Shown here in pieces: positions 26,708-35,872 of a stretch of DNA of 64,000 nucleotides. Within the stretch, counting starts at the first letter, position 1. Each line of letters starts with the position of its first letter. The stretch comes from Sphingobacteriia bacterium. Lineage in GTDB: Bacteria; Pseudomonadota; Alphaproteobacteria; Rickettsiales; 33-17. The stretch is taken from assembly GCA_017304685.1 (NCBI GenBank), contig JAFKLR010000003.1, positions 620,001 to 684,000 on the forward strand. Reading direction: 5' to 3'. The notes below the pieces were generated by a model that did not search any database, was not told the origin of the DNA, and saw nothing but the letters and a program-made list of their open reading frames with translations. The translations under genes and the position numbers were made by a program.

Positions 26708-27139
26708 ATGAATAAGATAGATGCACATGTTGGAAGCAAGCTAAGAGCAAGGAGAACTCTGCTTGGTATAAGCCAAGAACAATTGGGTAGTGTCACTGGC
26801 ATTAGCTTTCAGCAAGTACAAAAATATGAAAAAGGTCTTAACAGAATTGGCGCCAGCAGATTATATGAATTTGCTAAAGCGTTAAGCGTAGAAGTCGCAT
26901 ATTTTTTTGATGGTTTTGAAGATAACAACTCTCAAAAGCCTAATAGTTTAGGCTCCAATACGCAAATGGGATTTTCTGATAATGATTCAGAATTTAAGTA
27001 TGATACTAATATACAAATTAATTCTAAAGAAATTATGACTCTTGTAAGAGCTTACACTTCAATTAAAGATAATAAATTACGCAAAAAGATTTTTTCTTTA
27101 ATTATTACCATCACTAAAAATGCTTTAGAAGAAGAATAG
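26708..27139 (+). CDS. XRE-family HTH transcriptional regulator
   Basis: A 143-residue protein with an N-terminal Cro/C1-type helix-turn-helix (residues ~8-62): GSKLRARRTLLGISQEQLGSVTGISFQQVQKYEKGLNRIGASRLYEFAKALSV, of which the recognition helix is around TGISFQQVQKYE. This version is the common alphaproteobacterial form that ends in a VAYFF motif. The C-terminal half is polar and variable, with a short helix (LVRAYTSIKDNKLRKKIFSLI) that recurs in this subgroup. Target genes are unknown; a palindrome at 26614-26629 is a candidate operator. No strong Shine-Dalgarno. Confidence 0.88.
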   Translation: MNKIDAHVGSKLRARRTLLGISQEQLGSVTGISFQQVQKYEKGLNRIGASRLYEFAKALSVEVAYFFDGFEDNNSQKPNSLGSNTQMGFSDNDSEFKYDTNIQINSKEIMTLVRAYTSIKDNKLRKKIFSLIITITKNALEEE

Positions 27140-27213
27140 ACATTATTTTACTTTATTTTAAAGTATTATAATTATATATTTTATTTCATTATTAATAATA
27201 TATATATATTTAC

Positions 27214-28023
27214 ATGAAAAAAATTGGTGTAATTGCAGGCGATGGTAGCATACCTTTAACGCTTATAAATAATTTACGTAGTCAAAATATTATGCCTTTT
27301 GTAATCTCTCTTACGTATGGCAATTTATTATATTGTATTTTGAATTCAATCCCGCATTTGAAGTGCTCAATTGGTGAGTTAAGTAAAGCTATTGAGTTTT
27401 TAAAAATTAATTCTATAAAAGAAATAATAATTATTGGTAAAGTATTTAGACCTAATTTTTCATTATTAAAACCTGATAAAGAAGCTAAAAAATTACTTAC
27501 AAAGATTATCGAAAACAAAGGTGGAGATAATAAAATATTAAGTACAGTTATTAATTTTTTAGAAAATGAACATGATTTACAAATTATACCTGCTCATGAA
27601 TTCTTGAAAGAATTATTATTAAGCAATGACATCAAAAGTGAAACCGACTCTAATATCAAAGTTGATATAAGTATAGGAATAAATTATTTAAACAAGGCTA
27701 GTGAATTTGATATAGGTCAGGCAGTAGTTGTTAGAGATCAGCAAATCATTGCTATTGAAGCTTTAGAAGGCACAGACGAAATGTTAAAACGTTGTGTTAA
27801 TTTGAATAAAAAGCATAAATATGGCGGCGTTTTGGTTAAAATGCCTAAACAAAATCAGAATATTAAAATTGATCTACCAACAATTGGATTAAATACTTTA
27901 AAACTAGCAGATAAAGCAAATTTGAATAGCATTGCTATTCAAAAAAATAAATGCTTCGTAGTTGATAAAGATAAAATTGAAGAATTTATTAGTGATAAAA
28001 AATTAAGTTTAATAGTATTTTAA
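27214..28023 (+). CDS. lpxI: UDP-2,3-diacylglucosamine diphosphatase, LpxI type
   Basis: A 269-residue LpxI, which hydrolyses UDP-2,3-diacylglucosamine to lipid X in lipid A synthesis; alphaproteobacteria use LpxI in place of LpxH. Signatures are the N-terminal GVIAGDGSIPLTLI, EIIIIGKVFRPNF, IENKGGDNKILSTVINFLE, and the conserved C-terminal block FDIGQAVVVRDQQIIAIEALEGTDEMLKRC then GGVLVKMPKQNQ and DLPTIGLNTL. In alphaproteobacteria it usually follows lpxA or lpxB; here it stands alone between an XRE regulator and a convergent ankyrin gene. Confidence 0.93.
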   Translation: MKKIGVIAGDGSIPLTLINNLRSQNIMPFVISLTYGNLLYCILNSIPHLKCSIGELSKAIEFLKINSIKEIIIIGKVFRPNFSLLKPDKEAKKLLTKIIENKGGDNKILSTVINFLENEHDLQIIPAHEFLKELLLSNDIKSETDSNIKVDISIGINYLNKASEFDIGQAVVVRDQQIIAIEALEGTDEMLKRCVNLNKKHKYGGVLVKMPKQNQNIKIDLPTIGLNTLKLADKANLNSIAIQKNKCFVVDKDKIEEFISDKKLSLIVF

Positions 28024-28094
28024 TTAATCATTCTATTAAAGTGTTATTAGAAATATATAAAACTTTTATACAATAAATTATAATAGTTTAGTAA

Positions 28095-28946
28095 TTATTG
28101 ATATCTTTCAACATGAAGCGTTGAGCTATTATCTTGTAGTTTTTCAAATTTTGCTCTAAGACAATGAGGAAATACCTTTGAAACTCGTTCAAAACAAATT
28201 CGTTGCGCAAATTCTCTTACTTTTTTATTAATTTCTAGGGTAGTTGAACCTGCATTCAATTCCTTTTCAATTAATAATGTTGAGTATGCTAACTCTTGTT
28301 TTAAGTTAGAACTTAAGAATTTTGCTTCATTAGTAATTTCTGATATTTCTTTCAAAACATTTAAAAATAAATGTCCTAAAAGTTGATATTTGTTTTTTAT
28401 TTCTTTTTTATTAATTTTTTCCTTTCCTTCAACAATAATTTTGTAAGCTGCTATCAATTTTGCAATATCTAACTTATTTTGAAACAACATATACTCAAAT
28501 GGTTCCGGCATTTCTTTAATTTTTTCAGTGCCATTAATAGGATATGTGTAAGTATTTAAATGAACACCGCTTTCTAATAAAAATTTTGCAACCTCAACTG
28601 ATTTTACAAAATAAAGAGGCTTTAAAAAACTTACATAATGTTTTAGATTAACATTTTCCTCACTTAAAATTGCTTTCACAAGGTCTAAATTATCTACTTT
28701 TACAGCTTCTATTAAAGCATTGGTTCCTTCAAATTTATCATTGGAAGTTTTGGTAAAGGGTGAAGCGTTTACATAAACTTTTGAGGCACCTTTTTTTAAT
28801 AATGACTTTGCTAATTTGAGATTATTATTTGCTGTAGCGTCAATTAGAGCTTTATTATTTTCTCTTAATGTCTCATAACTTAAGTTATCACCTTTTGACA
28901 TATAATAAACCATTGTAATTAAAGCATTAAGCATATAATAATACAT
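28095..28946 (-). CDS. ankyrin-repeat-like protein
   Basis: A 283-residue protein. Divergent ankyrin repeats lie at about residues 27-56 (ALIDATANNNLKLAKSLLKKGA), 75-100 (GTNALIEAVKVDNLDLVKAILSEE) and 105-130 (VEVAKFLLESGVHL). The C-terminal 150 residues are helical, charged and unrecognised. Start sites at 28946, 28934 and 28901 are all possible and none has a good ribosome site; the repeats begin after the last one. No membrane anchor or signal peptide is clear. Possible effector or internal scaffold. Confidence 0.65.
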   Translation of the reverse strand: MYYYMLNALITMVYYMSKGDNLSYETLRENNKALIDATANNNLKLAKSLLKKGASKVYVNASPFTKTSNDKFEGTNALIEAVKVDNLDLVKAILSEENVNLKHYVSFLKPLYFVKSVEVAKFLLESGVHLNTYTYPINGTEKIKEMPEPFEYMLFQNKLDIAKLIAAYKIIVEGKEKINKKEIKNKYQLLGHLFLNVLKEISEITNEAKFLSSNLKQELAYSTLLIEKELNAGSTTLEINKKVREFAQRICFERVSKVFPHCLRAKFEKLQDNSSTLHVERYQ

Positions 28947-29135
28947 AATTACAATGATGTAAACTTCTTTATTATTATTACTTTATGATTATATATTTAA
29001 CAATAAGACATAAACTTAATATTCAATTATAAATAATGTAAAACTTTAAGTTACTATTTCTTATAAGATTTTTGATTAGTAAGCATTTAATATTTCAAAT
29101 GCTTACCATTAGAACATTAATAATTGCATGTTGCA

Positions 29136-30068
29136 TTATGAATAAAATACTCTATCCACACATAAGGCGATAGCAATTAATACTATATTTAATATTCCTA
29201 TCATTTTACTTATAAATTTATGCGAATAACCTTTTTTAACCATAATTTGAAAAAAATGTTTGGAATGAGCTTCCCAAAATTTTTCACCGTTAAATATACG
29301 TTTTAAAAGTGTGATAGTAGCATCTGTTAAATAATATAGGCACATAATGAATATTGGCCAAAAATACCCTTTATACCCAAGGTCTAAAGCTATAAAACCA
29401 ACTATGTACCCTAATGAAATACTCCCAACATCGCCTAAAAATATCTTTGAAGGTGGCCAGTTAAACTTTAAGAAAGCTAACGTAGAGCCTACAACAATTG
29501 CTGCTAAATATATATTATTTAAATTTTCATTATGCAAATATGAAAGAATACTTATTCCTGTAAGAACTGTAAGTGTATTAATGCTTGAAATTCCATCAAT
29601 ACCATCCATAAAATTATAAAGATTGATAAAATATACATAAGCAAAAATAATTCCTGCTCTTTCAATTGCAACAGGTACAAATTTAGGAACTACTAAATGT
29701 ATAGGTGGAAAAAAGTAATATACTGTAAAAGTTGCAACAGAAATGTGAATTAATAACCTAATGTAAAACACTATTGATTTAATATCATCTAAAAAAGAAA
29801 TTAAAGCGAGCAACATTAAACAAGTACAAAAAACAAGCGTATTTGTAAAATTTGGAATATAATAATAATTTACCAAAGGCCAAAGTAAAAAAACGCAAAA
29901 AACTATAGCAAGCCCTCCACCTCTCGGAGTTGGACTCACATGATTACTTCTATCAACAGGTATATCAATAACCTTTTTTCTTTTTAAAAACTTTATTAAA
30001 TAAAAAACTGCCCAAAATGAAATTATGAAAGAAATTAACAATAAACTAATAGCTAGCTCATACATCAT
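29136..30068 (-). CDS. wecA: WecA/TagO/MraY-family undecaprenyl-phosphate glycosyl-1-phosphate transferase
   Basis: A multi-pass membrane enzyme (310 residues, ~10 helices). Diagnostic motifs are PTPRGGGLAIVF, ALISFLDDIKS (Mg-binding Asp pair), NLYNFMDGIDGIS (catalytic Asp), KIFLGDVGSISLGY and the late cytosolic EAHSKHFFQ. It moves a sugar-1-phosphate (for WecA, GlcNAc-1-P) from a UDP-sugar to undecaprenyl phosphate, starting O-antigen-like glycans. MraY is less likely because the cytosolic loop resembles WecA. It is the last gene of the lspA-DUF3035-mutL run, starting 4 nt after mutL. The RfbD-like and GT2 genes at 24.9-26.6 kb could act on its product. Confidence 0.85.
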   Translation of the reverse strand: MMYELAISLLLISFIISFWAVFYLIKFLKRKKVIDIPVDRSNHVSPTPRGGGLAIVFCVFLLWPLVNYYYIPNFTNTLVFCTCLMLLALISFLDDIKSIVFYIRLLIHISVATFTVYYFFPPIHLVVPKFVPVAIERAGIIFAYVYFINLYNFMDGIDGISSINTLTVLTGISILSYLHNENLNNIYLAAIVVGSTLAFLKFNWPPSKIFLGDVGSISLGYIVGFIALDLGYKGYFWPIFIMCLYYLTDATITLLKRIFNGEKFWEAHSKHFFQIMVKKGYSHKFISKMIGILNIVLIAIALCVDRVFYS

Positions 30069-30072
30069 TTAT

Positions 30073-31995
30073 TTACTTTCTCCCAAATAATTTCTCAATA
30101 TCATTTAATTTTAGCTTTATATACGTTGGTCTTCCGTGATTACATTGAGCCGAGAGAGGCGTTCTTTCAATATCTCTTAGAAGTTGATTCATTTCAGGAA
30201 TACTTAAGCTTTGACCTGCTCTAATACTTAAATGACAAGCTAATGTCTCATAAAAATGCTCAAATGCTTTTTCAAGTGAAGTAATATTTCCCATTTCTTC
30301 AATATCTTCGGCGATATCTTTTACTAAATTTGCAAAATTCGCTTTAGTAAATTCTGCTGGCACTTCATGAATAGCTATTATCTCATCGCTAACTATTTCT
30401 AACGATAATCCAAGGTTCTTTATGGCATCTAAATTATCATTTAAAAGATGAATATATTTACTTTGCAATTTCACTTCAATAGGAAGCAATAATTTTTGCC
30501 TTTTTATGCCACCTTCCTGCAATTGAACTTTATATTTCTCGTATAATATTCTTTCATGAGCCGCATGTATATCAACAATGATAAAGCAATCTTCTGCTTC
30601 ACTGATTAAATAAGTATTATTTAACTGACACTTAGCAAGGCCTAAAGGATAATTATGGGTAAAAATTGATATTTTTTGCTGTTCTGATATTGGCGGCTGT
30701 ACGTAAGGTGAAAATATATCTTGTTCTATAGGCATTTTTTCAATTACCATTACATCACTATCCTTTTTTTGCTCTAAAACATTAACAAGTGTAGGTGTGA
30801 CTTGTGTAATTACAGGAGCATCGGTAAAATTATTTGTCTGAGATTCATTAAAATTTAATTGTTGAGACGAAGTATTGTTTACATTTGTAGAAGTAAAATA
30901 ACTACCTTGATAATTATTATTTGAAAATTTTATTGGCTTAGGAAATTCTGGCACATTGCTTTCTAAATAATTAAATAAATCATTAGAAAGAGTTGTTGAA
31001 CTTCTATTTCCACTTTGTTTTAAAGCTTCCCTTACAGTATTAATAAGAATTTTCTTTATTAAATTTATATCTCTAAACCTTATTTCCGTTTTTGCAGGAT
31101 GCACATTTACATCGATTTCACTATAAGGTAATTCTAAAAATATAACGACACTTGGATATCTATCACTTGCAAGCACATCTTGATATGCAATTTTTATTGC
31201 TGTATGTAAATTTTTATCTTTAATAGGCCTTCTATTTACATAAAAATACTGGTCGCTGCTCGTTCTTTTATTAAATGTCGGTAAAGAGATATATCCTGAG
31301 ATTTTTATAGCTTCTATATCATTTTCAAAATGTATAGAATTATCTGAAAAATCTTTTCCTAAAACGTCTGTTAATCTATCTAATAGACTTAAATTATCTT
31401 TACTATCAAAAATAACTCGATTATCGCTTATTAACTTAAAAGCAATATGAGGGTTTGCTATAGCAATTTTATAAACAATTTCATATATACTTTGAGCTTC
31501 AGCTTTATCGGTTTTTAAAAATTTTAATCTTGCAGGGACTGCAAAAAATAAGTCTCTAACCTCAATATAAGTACCTATTGGCGAAGAACATGATTTAATT
31601 TCTTTTACCACTCCTCCTTCCACAGATAAATTGTTACCAAATTCTTCAGATCTAAGCCTTGAAGTTATAGAAACTCTTGAAACAGAAGCGATAGAAGGTA
31701 AAGCTTCCCCTCTAAAGCCAAAATGTAAAATTTTATGAATATCACTTTCATCAAGCTTTGAAGTTGCATGTCTTTCAATAGAAAGTAATAAATCTTCCTT
31801 AGACATTCCAATGCCATTATCCTTAATCGCAATAAGGTTTTTTCCACCACTTTCGATATTGATTTCTATTTTTGTAGCTTCAGCATCTATTGAATTCTCT
31901 ATTAATTCTTTAACAACAGAGAAAGGTCTATCAACCACCTCACCTGCAGCTATAAGGTTAATAATATGAGAGGATAATATTTTTATTTTAGACAT
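30073..31995 (-). CDS. mutL: DNA mismatch repair protein MutL
   Basis: A 640-residue MutL. The N-terminal GHKL ATPase has IAAGEVVDRPFSVVKELIENSIDA (catalytic Glu and Asn), DNGIGMSKEDL, RHATSKL and GFRGEALPSIASVS, followed by the transducer domain with VNRRPIKD and NVHPAKTEIRF. A variable linker (~340-440) leads to a C-terminal dimerisation domain with DIHAAHERILYEK and CNHGRPTYI. MutL couples MutS mismatch recognition to downstream repair. The C-terminal endonuclease-type motif of alphaproteobacterial MutLs is only partly visible (QAxxE-like region absent as far as I can tell), so nuclease activity is uncertain. Its start codon overlaps the upstream lipoprotein stop by one nucleotide. Confidence 0.95.
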   Translation of the reverse strand: MSKIKILSSHIINLIAAGEVVDRPFSVVKELIENSIDAEATKIEINIESGGKNLIAIKDNGIGMSKEDLLLSIERHATSKLDESDIHKILHFGFRGEALPSIASVSRVSITSRLRSEEFGNNLSVEGGVVKEIKSCSSPIGTYIEVRDLFFAVPARLKFLKTDKAEAQSIYEIVYKIAIANPHIAFKLISDNRVIFDSKDNLSLLDRLTDVLGKDFSDNSIHFENDIEAIKISGYISLPTFNKRTSSDQYFYVNRRPIKDKNLHTAIKIAYQDVLASDRYPSVVIFLELPYSEIDVNVHPAKTEIRFRDINLIKKILINTVREALKQSGNRSSTTLSNDLFNYLESNVPEFPKPIKFSNNNYQGSYFTSTNVNNTSSQQLNFNESQTNNFTDAPVITQVTPTLVNVLEQKKDSDVMVIEKMPIEQDIFSPYVQPPISEQQKISIFTHNYPLGLAKCQLNNTYLISEAEDCFIIVDIHAAHERILYEKYKVQLQEGGIKRQKLLLPIEVKLQSKYIHLLNDNLDAIKNLGLSLEIVSDEIIAIHEVPAEFTKANFANLVKDIAEDIEEMGNITSLEKAFEHFYETLACHLSIRAGQSLSIPEMNQLLRDIERTPLSAQCNHGRPTYIKLKLNDIEKLFGRK

Positions 31996-32519
31996 TACTT
32001 ACCAAATATCTTATCCCAAACTGTCTTTTCCTTTTTTCTGCTAGCAATTTCGCCTTCAGTAATAGGTTTATTATCCTTTAGATTTCTTTCAATCCTTTTA
32101 TTTTCTTCAACTGGACTTACAACTTCAGTTTTATCATTTTCTCTTCTTGCAATACCTTTAAGCTTATTAAACATTCCTGCGTTTTTTGTATAATCGATAT
32201 GTTTTTGTTCATACAACATTACATCCCTGATATCAGGATTTTTTATTGGTAAATTAAGTTTATTTAAAAAAGATTTTTCACTTTCTGAAAATGAATTAAC
32301 AGCAAATTCTGAAACTTCTGGCTTATTAATGTTAAAATTATAAGCATCAACAGGATATTGAGGGGGAATAAGGTCGAATTCAGGTGGAATGGTTAAGTCA
32401 GGCTGTGAAATCACCTTAAATTCGTCAGGAACTTCCCTTACTAAACCTAAATCTCTTCTTAAACTAGTAGAACAACTAGTAATTAAACAAATTGCACTAA
32501 TAACAATCAAAACTCTCAT
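31995..32519 (-). CDS. DUF3035 lipoprotein (BamF-like)
   Basis: A 174-residue lipoprotein: short signal peptide with lipobox LITSC (Cys at about residue 16), then LGLVREVPDEF and LTIPPEFDLIPPQYP, the conserved N-terminal pattern of DUF3035, described in Caulobacter as BamF, an alphaproteobacterial subunit of the outer-membrane beta-barrel assembly machine. The C-terminal part is charged and variable. Predicted location: periplasmic face of the outer membrane. It sits between lspA, whose product processes such lipoproteins, and mutL; this order is common in alphaproteobacteria as far as I recall. Confidence 0.78.
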   Translation of the reverse strand: MRVLIVISAICLITSCSTSLRRDLGLVREVPDEFKVISQPDLTIPPEFDLIPPQYPVDAYNFNINKPEVSEFAVNSFSESEKSFLNKLNLPIKNPDIRDVMLYEQKHIDYTKNAGMFNKLKGIARRENDKTEVVSPVEENKRIERNLKDNKPITEGEIASRKKEKTVWDKIFGK

Positions 32520-32534
32520 TTTCTAACCTCAAAT

Positions 32535-33032
32535 CTACACTTCAGTATTCTTTGTTTTTTTATTCCAAAAAAGATCATATAGGAGAATTATAAAAACACC
32601 AATAAAAATCCAAGAATCAGCTAAATTAAAGGCCGGCCAATGATACTCTCTATAATGAAAGTCTAAGAAATCTGCAACTGACCCATTTATAATTCTATCA
32701 ATAACATTCCCTAATGCTCCACCTACAATTCCTGCAGTTGCTATTGTTAAAATCAATTTATTTTCTTTAATCATATTCCATATTAAATAAGCACTTATAA
32801 TTAGAGCCAAAAGGGTAAAAATAATTTTTCCATATTCAGGGTTTTGGAACATTCCAAAACTAATGCCATGATTATTAACAGTTACTAAATTTAAAATTGG
32901 TAAAACTTCAACCATATTTCCCTTAGATTTTACATATTCAAAAGCAAGCTTTTTAGTATACAAATCCAGAAATGCAGTTACTATTATTATCGTAATAAAA
33001 ACAATCCAATCTCTTAATTTAAGTTTTAACAT
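32535..33032 (-). CDS. lspA: lipoprotein signal peptidase (signal peptidase II)
   Basis: A 165-residue, four-helix inner-membrane aspartyl protease that cleaves the prolipoprotein signal peptide before the lipidated cysteine. Motifs are DLYTKKLA near the N terminus, NLVTVNNHGISFGMF (usual N.G.AF), GGALGNVIDRIINGSVADFLDF (first catalytic Asp region) and FNLADSWIFIGV (second catalytic Asp). The ATG at 33032 has an AAGGATGAG ribosome site. It leads the operon lspA-DUF3035-mutL-wecA; the adjacent lipoprotein is a natural substrate. Confidence 0.95.
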   Translation of the reverse strand: MLKLKLRDWIVFITIIIVTAFLDLYTKKLAFEYVKSKGNMVEVLPILNLVTVNNHGISFGMFQNPEYGKIIFTLLALIISAYLIWNMIKENKLILTIATAGIVGGALGNVIDRIINGSVADFLDFHYREYHWPAFNLADSWIFIGVFIILLYDLFWNKKTKNTEV

Positions 33033-33204
33033 AAACTCATCCTTATTTTTAAAATTAGTTTTTATTTTATTAAGTCTTTAGTGTCAATAAATAGAAGATG
33101 AAATCTTATTTATTTAAGGTTATAAAATATATTTTTTAACCATTTTTATTGCCTTTTAAGATAAGAAATGTTACGTTAATCATTAAAAAACAGTGAGGGA
33201 AATC

Positions 33205-33699
33205 GTGGCTAGTGATTTTAATGAAAAAGAATTTAAAGAATGTCTAAGTCACTATTCAACTGGTATTGTAATCGTTACTACAAAATATGAAGATAATTTA
33301 TATGGCTTAACAGTTAATTCTTTTACTTCTGTTTCTCTTAAACCTCCTTTAATTCTCTTTTGTATAGACAAAAGCGCAAGCTCACTTGATGCTTTTTTAA
33401 AATCTGATTCCTTTGCAATATCAATTCTTTCTTCGTCGCAGCACGAAATTGCTCAAAAATTTGCAAATTCAAATAATGAAAAATGGAAAAGCGTTAAATA
33501 TGTTTTTGGCGCAACGGGTTCTCCTATTATACTTCCTAATCTCTCTTTTATGGAATGTGAAAAGTTTGCTACCTATGAAGCTGGTGACCATTATATAATT
33601 ATTGGTAAAGTTATTACTCTTGAAGTTGAAAAAAGCGAAAAAAAGAATCCTCTTATATATTTCCGTGGTATGTACCATCATTCACCAGAAGCCATTTAA
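33205..33699 (+). CDS. flavin reductase domain protein (RutF/HpaC-like)
   Basis: A 164-residue FMN-binding flavin-reductase fold: STGIVIVTT, GLTVNSFTSVSLKPPLILFCI (the conserved flavin-binding stretch), FAISILSSSQHEIAQKFA and AGDHYIIIGKV. Such proteins reduce FMN or FAD with NAD(P)H and often supply a monooxygenase; the partner is unknown. The frame extends to a GTG at 33193, but a GAGGGA ribosome site lies between that and the GTG at 33205, so 33205 is chosen. dapB follows 15 nt downstream. Confidence 0.87.
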   Translation: MASDFNEKEFKECLSHYSTGIVIVTTKYEDNLYGLTVNSFTSVSLKPPLILFCIDKSASSLDAFLKSDSFAISILSSSQHEIAQKFANSNNEKWKSVKYVFGATGSPIILPNLSFMECEKFATYEAGDHYIIIGKVITLEVEKSEKKNPLIYFRGMYHHSPEAI

Positions 33700-33714
33700 T
33701 TTTAAGGAGTTTGT

Positions 33715-34476
33715 ATGAATATTATCGTAATTGGTGCAAGTGGCAAAACAGGTAGCCAAATAGTCGATTTTATTTATAAAAGTGAAAAACACAAACTTGT
33801 AGGTCTTATAGTTAGTGATAAAAGTGATTTTTTAAATAAAACCCATGAATCGGGCATTCCATATTCTTCTAAATTAGAAAACTACATTAAAAATGCTAAT
33901 ATTATTATTGATTTCTCTAAACCTGAATCAACGTTAAAGCATATTGAAACTATTGCAAAATTTAACAAACCTTTAGTTATTGGTACTACTGGAATTAATG
34001 AGAATAGTATGGAAATGATAAGGGAATACAGTAAAAAAATCCCTATTCTTTATTCTTCAAACTTTTCACTAGGAGTTAATTTGCTTAAGGAAGCTTTACA
34101 ATTTATTTGTAAAAAGCTTGATAATGACTTTGATATTGAAATTATTGAAGCTCATCATAGACATAAAATTGATGCACCTTCTGGCACTTCGTTAAGCCTT
34201 GCGAATTCTATTATTGAAGTTATGCCTAATAAAAAAATTATTACAAATGAAAGATTTAACCCGCATAAGCGTGAAGCTAATGAAATTGGAATGGCGGTTG
34301 TTCGCGGTGGTAATGTATTCGGTGAGCATGAAGTTCGTTTCATTGGTGACGACGAAGAAATTTTCATAGGCCACACCGCATTTAACCGTAAAACCTTTGC
34401 AAAAGGCTCATTAATGGCCGCAGAATGGCTTATAAATCAACCTTTTGGGTTTTATAAATTTAAAAATATACTTTAA
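33715..34476 (+). CDS. dapB: 4-hydroxy-tetrahydrodipicolinate reductase
   Basis: DapB reduces hydroxy-tetrahydrodipicolinate with NAD(P)H on the route to meso-diaminopimelate and lysine. The 253-residue product (normal length) has the Rossmann loop IVIGASGKTGSQI, IIDFSKPEST, VIGTTGINE, NFSLGVNLL, the catalytic IEAHHRHKIDAPSGTSL, and RGGNVFGEHEVRFIGDDEEI. AAGGAG lies 6-7 nt before the ATG. Together with an Und-P sugar transferase and an mreD-like gene, it fits a cell that still makes peptidoglycan precursors. Confidence 0.95.
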   Translation: MNIIVIGASGKTGSQIVDFIYKSEKHKLVGLIVSDKSDFLNKTHESGIPYSSKLENYIKNANIIIDFSKPESTLKHIETIAKFNKPLVIGTTGINENSMEMIREYSKKIPILYSSNFSLGVNLLKEALQFICKKLDNDFDIEIIEAHHRHKIDAPSGTSLSLANSIIEVMPNKKIITNERFNPHKREANEIGMAVVRGGNVFGEHEVRFIGDDEEIFIGHTAFNRKTFAKGSLMAAEWLINQPFGFYKFKNIL

Positions 34477-34551
34477 AATCCTCTTTCATTCTTTAAAAAA
34501 CAAGCACTTAAATTAAAACACATTAAATTTTAGTTAATTAATTAATATTTA

Positions 34552-34560
34552 TGCTATAAT
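34552..34560 (+). promoter_or_regulatory. extended -10 promoter element
   Basis: TG-C-TATAAT, a perfect extended -10 box, lies 45 nt upstream of the ATG at 34606. No good -35 is visible, as expected for extended -10 promoters. Confidence 0.5.
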
Positions 34561-34605
34561 TAGTAATATATGAAGAAAGTCAAATATTACTAAGGAGCGT
34601 AAGCC

Positions 34606-35862
34606 ATGCAAGATAAAAAAAGAAGTTATTTTGAATTGTTTGTAAATGATTATATGTTAAATAATATGATTGAACCTCATTTAAAACTGCATCACTATTA
34701 CCTTGGTAATACCAAGGTTACACCTAAAGAATTTTTTGATAAAACAGAAAGCATAGATATGTCGTTTGATATACAGATAAAAGATTCTAACGGACAACCT
34801 CAAGCAATAACTAATCCAAGTTTTGAAGAATATAAACAATATATACCAGAATTCTTGAATACATTTAAAATAAAGAATCAAAAAGATTTAGATAATTTTA
34901 AAGATTTTGGAAAAAAAATAAATGAGTTGAAAAAGAAAGGTTTGAAATATGATGAAATTAAAAAGCATTTAGTAGAAGAAGAATTTAAAGCAATTCATAA
35001 TGATTACCAAAAAATTGCAGCTAAGGGAGACGCAGCTTCTGCTCAAGAAATTAAAGACTTAGCTAATAGATTCTGTAAGTTTATGAAAGTTTGTAGCGGA
35101 AGATATAAGAACGAATTGTATCAAACAGATCAAAGTTTATCACTTGAAGATAGATTTGCCGATATAGATTTAGGCATGGTTCCTAAAGAAAAAATCTTAT
35201 TAGATAAAATTAATAAGATTGAAGGGCAATTTAAAGAAGACTCAGCTAAACTTAATCAAAGAATACAAATAAATGAGAAAAGCGGCACTTCTTTTGGAGA
35301 TTTCTTTGTAAAAATGTTTAGAGCCATTTTTGGTTTAAAAACTTTAACTTCAAAAGAATCAAAAAGAATAAAATTACAAAATGAAGCTATGGAATTAACT
35401 AAATCTGTACAAGCTAAATTTGAAAAAGCTTTTGATGAAATTACTAAACGTGAAGAAGAATTACAAACACATCCATACAGCATATTCTTCGATGCAGCAA
35501 AAAACTTAGATGAAATGTCAATGGAAGTAGGTGAAGGTGTGTTCAAACTTCTAGAATCAGAAGTTGGTAAACAAGCAAATGAGCTTTCAAAGAAAAATGC
35601 TAAAAAAGAAGCTAATTATTATCAAAATAAAATTAAAAGTCATACCTCTCCGGTTGAATATGATAAAGATGTAAGCACTATGCAAGATTTCTTTTTTGGA
35701 CAAAAGAAAACTGTTAAAACTACTGAATTTTCTAACGACCAATTCGGTAAACAAATAAAAGATTTCGGTGAAGGGAAAGAAGCTTTGGAAAGAAAGAAAC
35801 AAGAACTTATGACTAAATACAAAGTTGGTCAGAAAAAAGGTATGGCTCGCGGTGATGATTAA
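34606..35862 (+). CDS. hypothetical soluble helical protein
   Basis: Unrecognised, 418 residues, no signal peptide or definite membrane segment. Most of it is Lys/Glu/Asp/Gln-rich and helix-prone (likely coiled coils at about 110-160, 205-240, 260-300 and 380-410). The ATG has an optimal TAAGGAG ribosome site and an extended -10 promoter, suggesting strong expression. The C terminus is basic with a short acidic end (KKGMARGDD). It could be an intracellular structural protein or a secreted effector; I see no diagnostic motif. Confidence 0.65.
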   Translation: MQDKKRSYFELFVNDYMLNNMIEPHLKLHHYYLGNTKVTPKEFFDKTESIDMSFDIQIKDSNGQPQAITNPSFEEYKQYIPEFLNTFKIKNQKDLDNFKDFGKKINELKKKGLKYDEIKKHLVEEEFKAIHNDYQKIAAKGDAASAQEIKDLANRFCKFMKVCSGRYKNELYQTDQSLSLEDRFADIDLGMVPKEKILLDKINKIEGQFKEDSAKLNQRIQINEKSGTSFGDFFVKMFRAIFGLKTLTSKESKRIKLQNEAMELTKSVQAKFEKAFDEITKREEELQTHPYSIFFDAAKNLDEMSMEVGEGVFKLLESEVGKQANELSKKNAKKEANYYQNKIKSHTSPVEYDKDVSTMQDFFFGQKKTVKTTEFSNDQFGKQIKDFGEGKEALERKKQELMTKYKVGQKKGMARGDD

Positions 35863-35872
35863 TAATACGAGA